From Wolfiporia cocos (taxonomy: Eukaryota; Basidiomycota; Agaricomycetes; Polyporales; Phaeolaceae): 64,000 nt of DNA. The notes beneath the pieces were generated by a model. That model searched no databases and was not told the DNA's origin. It worked only from the letters and a program-made list of their open reading frames with translations. Positions 54,802 through 64,000 of the stretch are shown here, piece by piece; position 1 is the first letter of the stretch; every line of letters begins with the position of its first letter. Position numbers and translations under genes: made by a program. The stretch lies in contig JACCLO010000013.1 in the NCBI GenBank assembly GCA_029448655.1, positions 2,418,001-2,482,000 on the forward strand. The letters are read 5' to 3'.

Positions 54802-57599
54802 TTAGATCCCCAGCTGTGCGTCGCTGACGAAATGGGAGCCCCCGGCACACCGGTACCCCCCAGTCTGCTTGATCCATCGGTACCCCACCGGGCACACGCC
54901 CATCTGGCGCAGCTTCGCCTGTGCTTTAGCCTCCTCTTGCTTCCTCCGTGCTTCCTCCTCCCGTGCCTTCTTCAGCGCTTCCTCTTCTCGCGCCCGCTTG
55001 ATCCGCGCCTCTAACTCCTTCAGCCGCGCCGCCTCTAACAGTCGCTTGCGTTCGTCTTCCTCTGCTGTGTCCTTCACCTGTTTTCTTGCCAGCTCTGCCG
55101 CCTGCGCGCGCTCCGCTTCCTCACGCATTCGTGCCTCCTCGAGCGTGCGCTCCAGCTCCTCCAACCGCTCGCGCTCCTGTCGCTCTGCGATCTCGTTTGC
55201 GAGCTTGTCTGCTTGTAGATGTACCCAAATTGCGTCTGTCACTCCGGCATCACGCCCATCATCTGATGCTGCTGCTGCCGGCTGTTCTTGTGCACGCCGC
55301 TCAGGGGATGCGACACGCTGTTTCTGCACCGTGCGTTTAATTGGAGGTGCAGGTGGGGATGCAGAGGGGGTATCCAGCATCTGTGGGAGCTTGAGAGGGT
55401 GAGGCGAATGCATAGCGCCCGAAACGTTCGTACTGCGCTCGTGCCGCTTAGCCAGCATGTTTTGCATACAATCGACCGCGTCCTGAGGGGACAGTGCAAG
55501 CTCTGCAGACGGGTCGTCCGGAAGACTGGTAAACACGCGGTTGACCATTTGCTTTCCGAGCGTAACAACATCGCGTGCATTCCCCCACGACGGCAGTGCT
55601 GACAAATCGGCGAACAACGTAGCCATCTCGCGGTACGTCGCCGACGATGGGTCGTCAACTGACATAAAACGCACTTTCTTCTTCGCAAGCTCCGCCTTCA
55701 GCACCTGCAGGCACCGTGAGGGCGGCATGTGCTCGAACACAATCTCCTCTGGAAAGCGGCTTGAAAGCCCAGGGTTGATTGCCATCAGGCGGTTCACGTC
55801 CTGGTCGTATCCCGCAAGAATTACCACTAGCTTCTGGTGGAAGCGCGGTTGTGTGAGGAGGCCGACAAGCTCGTCTATCGCCTCCTTTGCGAAGGGACCA
55901 TCGCCTAGTCTATATGCCTCATCAATGAAGAGATCCGAGGCAGAGCATTCGATAACCTCGGTGGAAGAGAGGAAACCGATATCATAGAACACTTGACCTA
56001 TCTTCCGCGCTGTCGTCGTTTTCCCGGTGCCTACGTAATCAGACCAGTGAGTAAACCTGTCTGTCTCCTGTCCCAAAACGCGCACCTGGAGGACCCTTCA
56101 TGATGAAATTAGTCGGGATCTGCTGTCGCATGTCCATCCTTCGAGCCTTCATCTTTCGTGCGGTCTCTTGGAAGGAGGATAACTTTTTGACTATCTCTTC
56201 ACACCCAATGACGTCCTCGAACAGCTTCTCTAGATTGGTGGCTGCACATGCATTGCGATCGTAGTCGGGATCGAAGTTCTGAGGCTCAAAAACAATGTCC
56301 AACGGCCTATCCTTTGGAGGCTTCGAGTTGAGACGTGTTTGATATCGCGACTTCGCCTGCCCGAGTATGTTCTCCACCTCCCCTCCATTGCCGAAGTTTG
56401 GCCGGTTTCGCGCACGGCTCAAAACCTCAATCGCTGCTGATTTGGCGACATCGGTTGCAGAAAGATCTTGCTGCTTCAATTTGAGTTCAAAGATCTCCAA
56501 AAGCTCGGAATCGGAAAAGTCTTCGAAGTTGAATGCATTCTCGATGGCGAAGCGTCTGGATAGTCCTGGATTAACATTCTAGTTGATTATGGATAGATGA
56601 TCGTCACAAGTTGCACTGATAATCAACAAAAAAATTTACCTGGAACATCTCGATCATATCATCCTCGTACCCAAGTAATAGAACACAACGGTCTTCTCCA
56701 GGGGTACTCTGTACTTCGGCTACGATGGTGTCGATCACAGCGGTCTTGTAAGGGTCACTCTGTTTCCCGCTACCGCTTGACGCAGAACCTCCATATAGCA
56801 TGTATGCCTGTACCATATCGATTGATAATTTCGCATCGCTGAGAGCCATCAAGTGCTTACTTCATCAATCACCAAGACCTTGCCGACTGTAGCGGCCAGT
56901 ATTGCTTTCGTGTTGGCCTCGGACTCGCCCAGAACGGACTCGATAAAATCCGCGGGATTCTTGATGATAACTACAATGAGGTATCAGCTACGCCGCAATT
57001 GCCTCCCAATCACGTTGCATACCTTCGCCGTTACTCAACAAGCCTAGGTCTGACAGGATCTGGCCGTATAACTTGGTAACCGTGGTCTTTCCTGTCTCTG
57101 GAGAGCCGATGAAGACCCGATTGAGAGAGAACTGGACGAGATCTTTCTCTGCCAACTCGCGGCGATAATTGATGTCAATGAGTTCAAACAGGTTTCGCAC
57201 CGACTCTTTGACTGCTTGCAAGCCAATCAGCTTCTGCAACTTCTTCCAGGCGTCGCTCTCGAGCATCAACACCGAGGGATCCGGCCCAATGAGATCCTCC
57301 TTGGTATAGCAGAAATCATCAGGTTGAAGGCCCGCCTTACGCTGGGAGACTAGTCGCTCCGCTTGCCGACTCCTGACACGTGCGAGCATGTTCTCAAGTG
57401 CACGAGCATTGCCGGATCCCTCCTTACCCCGACCTCTTCCAAGGCGACGTACGGCGATGCGCGAGTAGAGGCCGTAGATACCATCTTCGGTTTTCATACT
57501 CCCCTGGAATTTCTTCTCAATCGAGCGCTTCATTATCACCAATAGCTCGTTATCGGCGTAGTCTGCGAAACGTAGTTGAAATGGAACTCGACTGGGCAA
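54802..57599 (-). pseudogene. AAA modules 2 and 3 (CbxX/CfxQ-type) of the helicase/AAA gene
   Basis: This half still splices cleanly: 57599-57023, 56970-56861, 56807-56640, 56578-56086 and 56030-54802, all GT-AG and phase-consistent. Module 2 has an altered Walker A, GSPETGKTT, and Walker B KVLVIDEAY. Module 3 has GPPGTGKTT split by an intron. However, ECSASDL runs directly into FIDEAYRL, so the usual 20-25 residues between Walker A and B are missing in frame. The end is a long charged coiled coil and a Cys-containing CPVGYRW/GYRCAGG motif. In basidiomycetes such tandem AAA units sit behind an SF1 helicase and NFX1 finger, as here. The role of the protein is unknown; RNA- or DNA-protein remodelling is inferred. 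Confidence 0.75.
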
Positions 57600-58477
57600 A
57601 CCAGGGTTGTGCTCGAAAACTCCATCTGCTTTGCGTAACCGGCCAGTATGAAAACGATGGAACCAATATTGTTCTCCATTTTGGCCAGAAGGATCTGCCG
57701 CCGGCCTTGAGAATATCCTCGATTATTTTCTTGGTTCCTGCCACCCCCTCGTCCGCCAATCGAGATCCGGTGGACTCCACAAAACTTCGTTCCTGATAAA
57801 ATCTGGAACGATGTTAGGAATTTGGCGTACTGTCGAGCAACCGTTGTCTTTCCTGTAATGAACAACAAATTTTGAGCAGCGAATCGAGTACGAATTCGAG
57901 GAATATTCAGACTTGTACCAGGATTTCCGAGTAGCACGATGTTGAGACGCTCATCCTTATAGGAGACATTTTGTCGTTTTGCGACCTCGATTTTTCCTTT
58001 GATTTCCAGAATAGTCTTCTTCACCTCCTCGAGTCCAGTCATTTCCATGATCGCATCAATAGCGGTATTCGCGGCGCCCTCCATTGACTTCTGCCGCTCC
58101 CACTCCTTTTCCGATTGTGATTCGGGCAATGTAACCAAATGAGGAGCACTGGGGCCAATGTCTGCCGATGTTGGCTGTTGAAATCCAGAGCTTCCAGACC
58201 CTGACCTGGGACTATCCCCTGAGCGAAGTGATGTTGATGCAGATAACGAGTCCGCGGCAGGTTGTGGCACAACCGTCGAATTAGTAACTTTTGATGCGGT
58301 CAAGAGTGTCTTCGCTTGCAGTCCCTGCGCATTACTGCTTGCGGTAGCGGACTTTCGGCTGGCAAGATCAGTTATCGCACGAAGGTCCTCCTGTTTTTGC
58401 CGAATTGCGATGGCTCTTTGCTCGGCTAGCTGAGCATCTTGGAGAGCCTGCGATTGTGCCTGAATCTCTGCCTCCAA
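57536..58477 (-). pseudogene. AAA module 1 and linker, broken
   Basis: A Gln/Glu-rich helical start and a Ser/Pro linker lead to GLEEVKKTILEIKGKIEV. The Walker A sequence GNPGT-GKTT is split by an intron (GTCTGAAT to TTACAG, near 57930-57855). After LSGTKF the frame shifts (an extra T near 57788). A deletion then removes the Walker B region before ILLAKMENNIG, and another one-base change occurs near 57605 before FEHNPGLPSRV. The module cannot bind and hydrolyse ATP normally. Confidence 0.72.
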
Positions 58478-58482
58478 GCGCG

Positions 58483-58716
58483 CTAGCTCGCGCGCGTGCT
58501 CTTGATCTTCCTGTTCGCGTTTTTGCTGTGCAGAAAATGCTCTCTGTCGTTCCTCCTCAGCTTCTTTGCCTCTTTCTCACATATCTTACAAGCTGTTGGA
58601 CGCTTCTGGTGGCACTTCCAGCTCATCTGATGGCCGTTAGGGCACGTATCGACGATGACCTTCTCGCATAGCATTTTTGAATGGTCAGAGAGCTGATGGC
58701 ACTTCGATGGGTACAA
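58483..58716 (-). pseudogene. NFX1-type zinc finger segment
   Basis: Cys/His-rich sequence KCHQLSDHSKMLCEKV, then CPNGHQMSWKCHQKRP and CKICEKEAKK, like the fingers that follow the SF1 helicase in NFX1/ZNFX1-type proteins. An in-frame TGA just upstream (about 58732) and a frame change after CKICEKEA separate it from its neighbours. Confidence 0.6.
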
Positions 58717-58744
58717 ATGAGTTCAACAGTTCAGCATAGTTCCA

Positions 58745-60537
58745 CTAATTTCGATACGTCAGTTGATACTCCAAGATATAACGAGCTAGTCTTGCTGACC
58801 ATGGTTCTGTGCAACCACCATCGGGTGCCATAGTGTCGAAGTCGATCGGTTTCTTAAGCATTGCTACACGATCCGGATGGCGCTCGCATTTTACGGTAGG
58901 CCTTCGTAGATGTGCCCATCTCGTGATAGCAAACTGAAGAACTTGCTCCACAGCTCGTGCCCTTTGCGTGCGTGCTGCCAGGAATGTTTTGGCACTCCCA
59001 ATCAAGATGAGCGCGTTACGGGTACGCGAGAGGAGCACGTTCAATCGCTCTGGAGATGACATGAATCCAATGTCGCGGTCAGGATTACTTCTTGTGAGAG
59101 AGCCGATTACTATATCGCTCTCCTCGCCTTGGTAGTTGTCTGACAGGAATAGCCATCTTAGAGGATAGAGCAGAGACATACCTATTGTTGCAAGACGAAT
59201 AGGCTTCTTAACCAGCTTAGCCGATGCCTCTGGGAGTAGCCCGGCTCGAACCAGGTCATACGAATCGAGATCGTCCAGGACAGGGTCGTTGTCCTTGCTC
59301 AGCATCGACCTGAGCAGATGTAGTTGCCCGAGATATGGAGTCAAGATGACAATCTTGTCTGTACCATAGCCCTGTTGACCCAAGTATCGCAAGACTTTTA
59401 ATACCATATCCGCTTCATACGTATTTTTCTTAGACGACGAAGAAGCAGTATCGGGTTCGTCTGGTGGCCGAGTATTCTCATCTTCAGGACGTGCGTGCGT
59501 AAGAAAGACAACTGTATCACGCAGGCCGCAGATTCCTTGCCGAGTCCGAGTTTCCTCAGCATCAATCAATCCTGGGTAGGTCAATTGGCGGATGAGGTCT
59601 GAGATCTCTGGACGCATACGGTGCTGCTTCTTGAGCGTCTCGTGCGGATAGCCTCTGATGATAAGACGCTCAAAGAGAGACCTGTTGAGATCAAATCCGC
59701 TTCCCTTCTCCACAGTCAGGCGATAGTTGTTGACATTTGGTCGGAGTTGTCTAAAGAAACATAGTCGCAACGATATCGGTAGAAGTAGATACTTACTGAT
59801 GATCGCTGATGAGGATCAGGTGCTCTGACAATCTGCCAAGTGCAGTAGGAATGTGACTTTCGAGTATCACGCCTGCCTCCTCAACGAGTACAATCTGTGG
59901 CGGAGCAGACTGGATATCGTCCCAATACTTGGCGGCAGCTGTCGTGGTACAAGCAATGATCCTGGAGTGTTGAAGAATTGCCGAAGTATTTTGGTTGAAT
60001 TTCTGGGCTAGATGTTTGATTAAGCGATTGTAACGCGCTACTGCATCAACCATGTCCGTGACTTAGGTCTCGAATATCTGACGTTTCCACTCGGTGTGCT
60101 GGGACTTCCGAGCATCACGGCCCATCTGCCATACCTGCACTGCTTGCTGAACATGAGGATGGTTCTTGAAAATGCCTGCATCTTTCCCCTGGATCCACTG
60201 GTGAACGAGATAAAAGTTATCGATGCTGCGACCATTACTCCCTATTTGAGCCATGCCAGCTCCGGCAGAGGGGACTCGAAATGCATCAAAAAGTCCGGAT
60301 ATTCGAACTCGAGGTGAGTGAGGAGGTCGCAATAATGAGCATTGGAGTACAACATTGCTGTCAAAAATGCTCTATTAACCTGATTGGCTTGCGATTCAAT
60401 TTGCATTCTGAGTGAATTAATCTCTCTCCAATCCCCCCTTGTCAGTTTGAAAACCTTGTCTCGTTTAAACAAGGACAAGTCTTCTGTCTGTACAGTTGAA
60501 TTGCTGCCTAAACCGACAATGTTGCGCTTAGGGATGT
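58745..60537 (-). pseudogene. SF1 (UPF1/NFX1-type) helicase segment, 5' truncated
   Basis: Motifs in order: LTRGDWREINSLRMQIES; an EEAG box (IVLVEEAGVILESHIP); SDHQ joined over an intron (59796-59752) to QLRPNVNNYRL; KKQHRMRPEISDLI; TPYLGQLHLLR; an in-frame 42-bp intron (59181-59140) before DNYQGEESDIVIGSLTRSN; and ERLNVLLSRTRNALILIG. These are helicase motifs II to VI. Lesions: a one-base loss near 60275, a TAA at 60065-60063, and loss of everything upstream of 60537, where an LTR-like TGTCACAG begins. Walker A (motif I) is therefore absent. Such helicases act on RNA or DNA; this copy is dead. Confidence 0.78.
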
Positions 60538-61330
60538 GTCACAGATTTTCTGGAGTTATTACCTAATTTTCCCGATTTTCTACGCCTCGTTGTACGAGTC
60601 GTGCCACACCTCTGTACGAGTCCGCCACAATCCGTGGGAATTAAGCCACAACATAAGCGCCGGAAGGTCTTAAGCATAGATTGACATATACCGACGCACG
60701 CTATGAGGGCTAGGCCCATCGGTCATTAGAATTCATTAGAAGAATCTAGTGGCTACTACAATCTGCACTACCAAGTAGGGGGGACTGCTAGAAGCCTTCC
60801 CACCGATCCTTGCAGATCATTGCAGAGCATTGCATGTCACAGGACCTGGCTGAACCCACGGCCAAACCCATAGGAGCGATGTACCACTCCATCAAAAGGG
60901 CATCAATGACAGCTCAGTTGTCATTGTGGGTCCAGCTACTTATGTTGTTCATCTTCCCACACTACTGATGCAGATTTGGTGGTCTGCATCATGTTAAGTA
61001 AATTCCCTTCACTCGTCTCGAACACAGGCACTTAGGTATGATCACCTGACTTATTATGATAAGATGACACGTGATAGCTTACAGTGGGGACTGGCAACCT
61101 CGGTTCAAAATGTGTCCCACAAAATGATTGGGTTAAGCTCCTGTCACTGCCAAATCTGTGCATTAGATGCTAAGTGGTGTTGACATGCCATGACATGCCG
61201 CTGTCAGAGGCTGTTCACAGTCCATCAAGGGAGTGGCATTGCAGCATTGCCGAGTGAAATACATGCAATATTTATGACACATGCTACAACCTCAAGCCTA
61301 CACCGGGGGAAGGGAGCTTGCACAAAGGTG
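60538..61330. other. LTR-like start and spacer
   Basis: TGTCACAGATTTTC at 60538 looks like the edge of a solo LTR or a longer element; GGATG precedes it. I found no matching end with GGATG in the window, so the element may run past base 64000 or be truncated. No genes. Confidence 0.4.
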
Positions 61331-61800
61331 CCTTCCTGGTCTGAGAGTCTCAAGGCGTAAATGGCCAAGACAAGTCTGAGGGGCTACCTCGACTGTCGGC
61401 CTATTATATAGACTATACTATTTGTACATGTTATGGTGTGCGGCCTGTTAGAGCATCGGCACTGGTCTATCTAAGCTACATGGCCGGTAATGGCATCGGA
61501 GTGTGGGCTATGCGAGATGTCCATGGCAACGTAGTGGGTACTGCTCGGATCGGAATGGGTTACTAATCTGTCAGGTGGTGATTGGTGGTTTCTCATTGAT
61601 CAGGGTTCTGCCAGTAATGGCAGGTTGTTATGTCCATCGATCAGGGTTCTAGCGTGATTGGGACCGATGCCAGTAATGGTGGGGTTAACGGTCTGTGATC
61701 GGTGGTTCTGCTAGCGATTGGGGACTGGCCGGTAATGGTGTTGGGTGATGTATGGTGATTGGGGATGATCAGTGGCAATCAGTGACATCATGGCTTTAGC
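61330..61800 (-). mobile_element. LTR fragment related to the Gypsy LTR
   Basis: GGCCAAGACAAGTCTGAGG, a minus-strand TATATAATAGG and TTTGTACATGTT follow the order seen in the Gypsy LTR (GGCCAAGACGAGTCTGGGG, TATATA, TTTGTACATGTT). The ends are not defined. The right part has several copies of a CCRGTAATGG motif. Confidence 0.5.
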
Positions 61801-61813
61801 CCATGGCCAGTGG

Positions 61814-62355
61814 TATTACAGTCTGGACGGACACACTGGTATATCTTTTTTGACACCTCACTGGATGAGAGGACTTAGCATTCAACCGCCACGTCTCGTG
61901 CCTATTTCTAGGGGCCTCCATTCAACTGAAGGCCCTCATTTCATGTATAACAGCCCTATGCCCATAGTCTTGCAGCGTATCAGGCTCTAGTTGATATCTT
62001 GTGTCTAACCACAGACTTCTTGTGTTTCACCTGTTGTTGCGCTCAACTGCAGCACTTCGTATTTGACATCTTAGCGTACTAACCTTATGGACTTAGTGGT
62101 AGCAGTACCAAGGACACTATGACCCCGATTATAGGATCGCAGTATATAACCTGATGTAAATACTGGTCGACTTCCTCAGCTCGACCTTGTTAAATTACAA
62201 GGATCTTATACTCGTTCTCAAGGACTTAAGCAATTAAGTCTGCAGCTTGTATATCGACGCTCTGACTCTGCTGAGTCCGACAAGTAGTGCGCTACTTGAT
62301 ACGCTGAGTAACTCGACTTAGTTATTTCAGCTGAACGGATATTCGATCTGTAACA
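61814..62355 (+). mobile_element. Solo LTR C4, TSD AGTGG
   Basis: AGTGG at 61809-61813 and 62356-62360. It begins TATTACAG (mutated TGTTAC) and ends CTGTAACA. Same family and orientation as C3, with AGTATATAA near 62141 and CCTTGT/ACAAGG after it (one mismatch). Confidence 0.9.
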
Positions 62356-63285
62356 AGTGGTTCTCATTGGCTTGGGCGTGTCCATAGGTTTAGAGCCTCT
62401 ATAGGCTGTGTACATAGTTTGTGCCGGTAATGGTGGATAGTCCATGGTCAGTAATGACTGTGTGGCCAGTAATGGCGGTGGTTCGTGGAGATGGGAGGTG
62501 TTGGAGATGGGTTGGTTGGGTGGATGTAGTCTGGTGGTCCTAGCCAGGAGTCTCGTGTAGCCCTGGCATGGGTTGGCGAGTTAGGACAATGTGGTGTGCT
62601 GGTGAGCAATGGGGTTCTTGGCAGCAGGTGGTTGGCTGGTTTGGGTGTGCTGCCTGGCTCGCTGTGCTTCGTCATACTCATATGGCTTTGTGACTTGGCT
62701 TTGGACTGTGGGGTTGGACTTTGTGGTTCAGGACTGGGGTTCCAGGCATGACTGATGATGCTGGTGGCTAGTGCTCAGGGTAGCTCAGGTGTAGGGCTCA
62801 TACTAGCTGTATCATCAGGTTCCAGTGTCGGGGGTGCTCTTCGGAGGTGCTCTGGTGCTGTCATGGTCTGACTTTGGTGTGAGCGGGGTTGCAATTGGGC
62901 TATGTCTAAAGGCTTTGAAATTGGCCTGTGACAATTTACAGACCGTATAAACAGCATAGCAGAGGTCTCAGATTTTTCAGGTGTATGACTGGCACACATG
63001 TTAAATGTGATGTGTCTGTTCGCATGATCTGCATGTTGTCCTAATAAGGTACAGTTGCATCGTAAACACTTTGTATCACCATAGAACAAGAACAAGAACC
63101 TTTTGAGGAAATGTGATCCGGAGAATTTCTTCATACGGTTAAAGCCTTCATATTATCTCACTATATCAATACATGAAAATCACTCCTTGAATTTCTACAG
63201 AAAAAGCCATGTCGGAACAGGCGCTAGAGGGCCGGCAGCATTGATGCTATCAAATCATAATGATAGACGCTGTTGAGATAAGCAC
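62356..63285. other. No gene recognised
   Basis: Continues the CCRGTAATGG-rich sequence into which C4 inserted, then anonymous sequence. The 119-codon minus ORF (62775-63134) has no recognisable features. Confidence 0.35.
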
Positions 63286-63765
63286 ATTGGCACGTGCTAA
63301 CTCTCTCAGCCACAGGACATCCGGGAGATCCCGTTGGCATAGGGTTGCTGGTCCCCACTTACAGATAAGACTACTTGTTAGTAACGTGACTAGAGTACAG
63401 GGTTTACATGTAGCATTCTAGGTCCTGACCAGTAGGTGCATGCACACAGGCCATGTCACTTTAGGGCAGTCATAGTACTTAGTAAATATGGCACTACTCC
63501 TGTACTTAAAAGCTAGGGACTCTGAGGTGTACTCCTCAGAGTCATCAATGTGTCTCTAGGGCTTAGTCCCCCTTACTTGCCAACTACCTCACTGCATGTT
63601 AACACTGCTCGTCTGCTGCTGTCTGCCTTGTCACCATTACTGTCCACTTCACCTTGGGCATGGTCAACCCTTTACATGTTGGGACCTGGGACTTGGACGT
63701 CAGTGGTTGAAGACTTGTAGTAGGGCATTAGCATTTGAGGAGTAGGAGTCACAGGTACTGTGACA
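63286..63765 (+). mobile_element. LTR (F family), ends uncertain
   Basis: Shares with F and H the stretch TTCTAGG-(gap)-GTAGGTGCATGCACACAGGCC and CACTTTAGGGCAG. A TATA-like TACTTAAAAG near 63510 is followed by a perfect 10-bp inverted repeat (GACTCTGAGG/CCTCAGAGTC). The start was not identified; CTGTGACA near 63757 may be the end. Confidence 0.6.
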
Positions 63766-64000
63766 GCTACACATACCTCCCTCAGTGCCTGTCCCATGCC
63801 ACACAAATCTGTGACATTGCAGATCATTGTAGAGCATCGCAGATCCTCTCACTATACTCACAGATCCTTTATTCATAGTACATGCTTACATATGTTATTC
63901 CTGTAGATCTCTACATATGGTATTAGCTTACAGATATCATACACATGTAAATGACATAGGCCTATGTAAGGGGTAGTACCTCCCATGTATATATGCTAGG
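63766..64000. other. Window edge, nothing recognised
   Basis: No ORF or repeat match that I can support. A further CTGTGACA near 63806 and TATATATG near 63990 hint at more LTR material beyond the window. Confidence 0.3.

Noticed and set aside
54869..55402. Plus-strand serine/arginine-rich ORF of 177 codons
   Set aside because: It is antisense to the coiled-coil coding region of the AAA gene, whose Glu/Ala/Arg codons force Ser/Arg/Leu on the other strand.

Overview
The window looks like a repeat-rich stretch of a filamentous basidiomycete genome, most likely an Agaricomycete. The evidence is the set of short GT-AG introns (about 42-60 bp), the Tnp2/CACTA-like and Plavaka-like transposase remnants, a Ty3/Gypsy chromovirus, a fungal DUF6698-like gene and a helicase/CbxX-type AAA gene typical of these fungi. 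The order is not certain; a Rhizoctonia/Ceratobasidium-like genome is a guess. Real host genes are few. Most of the sequence is transposons inside transposons.

Layout. 1-14.6 kb: solo LTRs, many with exact 5-bp target-site duplications (TSDs). A nested tower at 8.2-12.3 kb has one LTR holding a second, which holds a third, which holds three more, all inside a broken hAT transposase gene. 14.9-16.5 kb: a small element with direct terminal repeats and a proline-rich ORF. 17.3-18.8 kb: an intact ten-exon short-chain dehydrogenase, the clearest host gene. 19.4-27.7 kb: more nested LTRs, a 22-bp and a 30-bp minisatellite, a foldback, and tandem SINE-like repeats. 28.0-28.65 kb: a Plavaka-like transposase tail. 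29.3-32.5 kb: a dispersed satellite around a three-exon orphan gene (229 aa). 33.0-35.9 kb: a decayed DUF6698-like gene ended by a hAT-type MITE. 37.6-38.3 kb: a Mutator-like foldback with a tRNA-like module in each arm. 39.2-47.4 kb: a nearly complete, recent Ty3/Gypsy element. 47.8-51.8 kb: a spliced HMG-box-like gene and a Tnp2-like transposase split by a MITE. 51.9-54.0 kb: a second hAT MITE and a mariner-like MITE. 54.8-60.5 kb: a decayed SF1 helicase/NFX1 zinc finger/triple AAA gene cut at its 5' side by an LTR-like end. 60.5-64 kb: LTR debris.

The most notable system is the Gypsy element (minus strand). Gag, a trimeric-type dUTPase with all five motifs, protease, RT, RNase H, integrase and a chromodomain-like tail share one reading frame, interrupted by two in-frame TGA codons. 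Its primer-binding site is an 11-nt perfect complement of the predicted 5' end of its own transcript, which suggests Tf1-type self-priming. A related design, an inverted repeat placed just downstream of the TATA box, recurs in about a dozen unrelated LTRs of the window.
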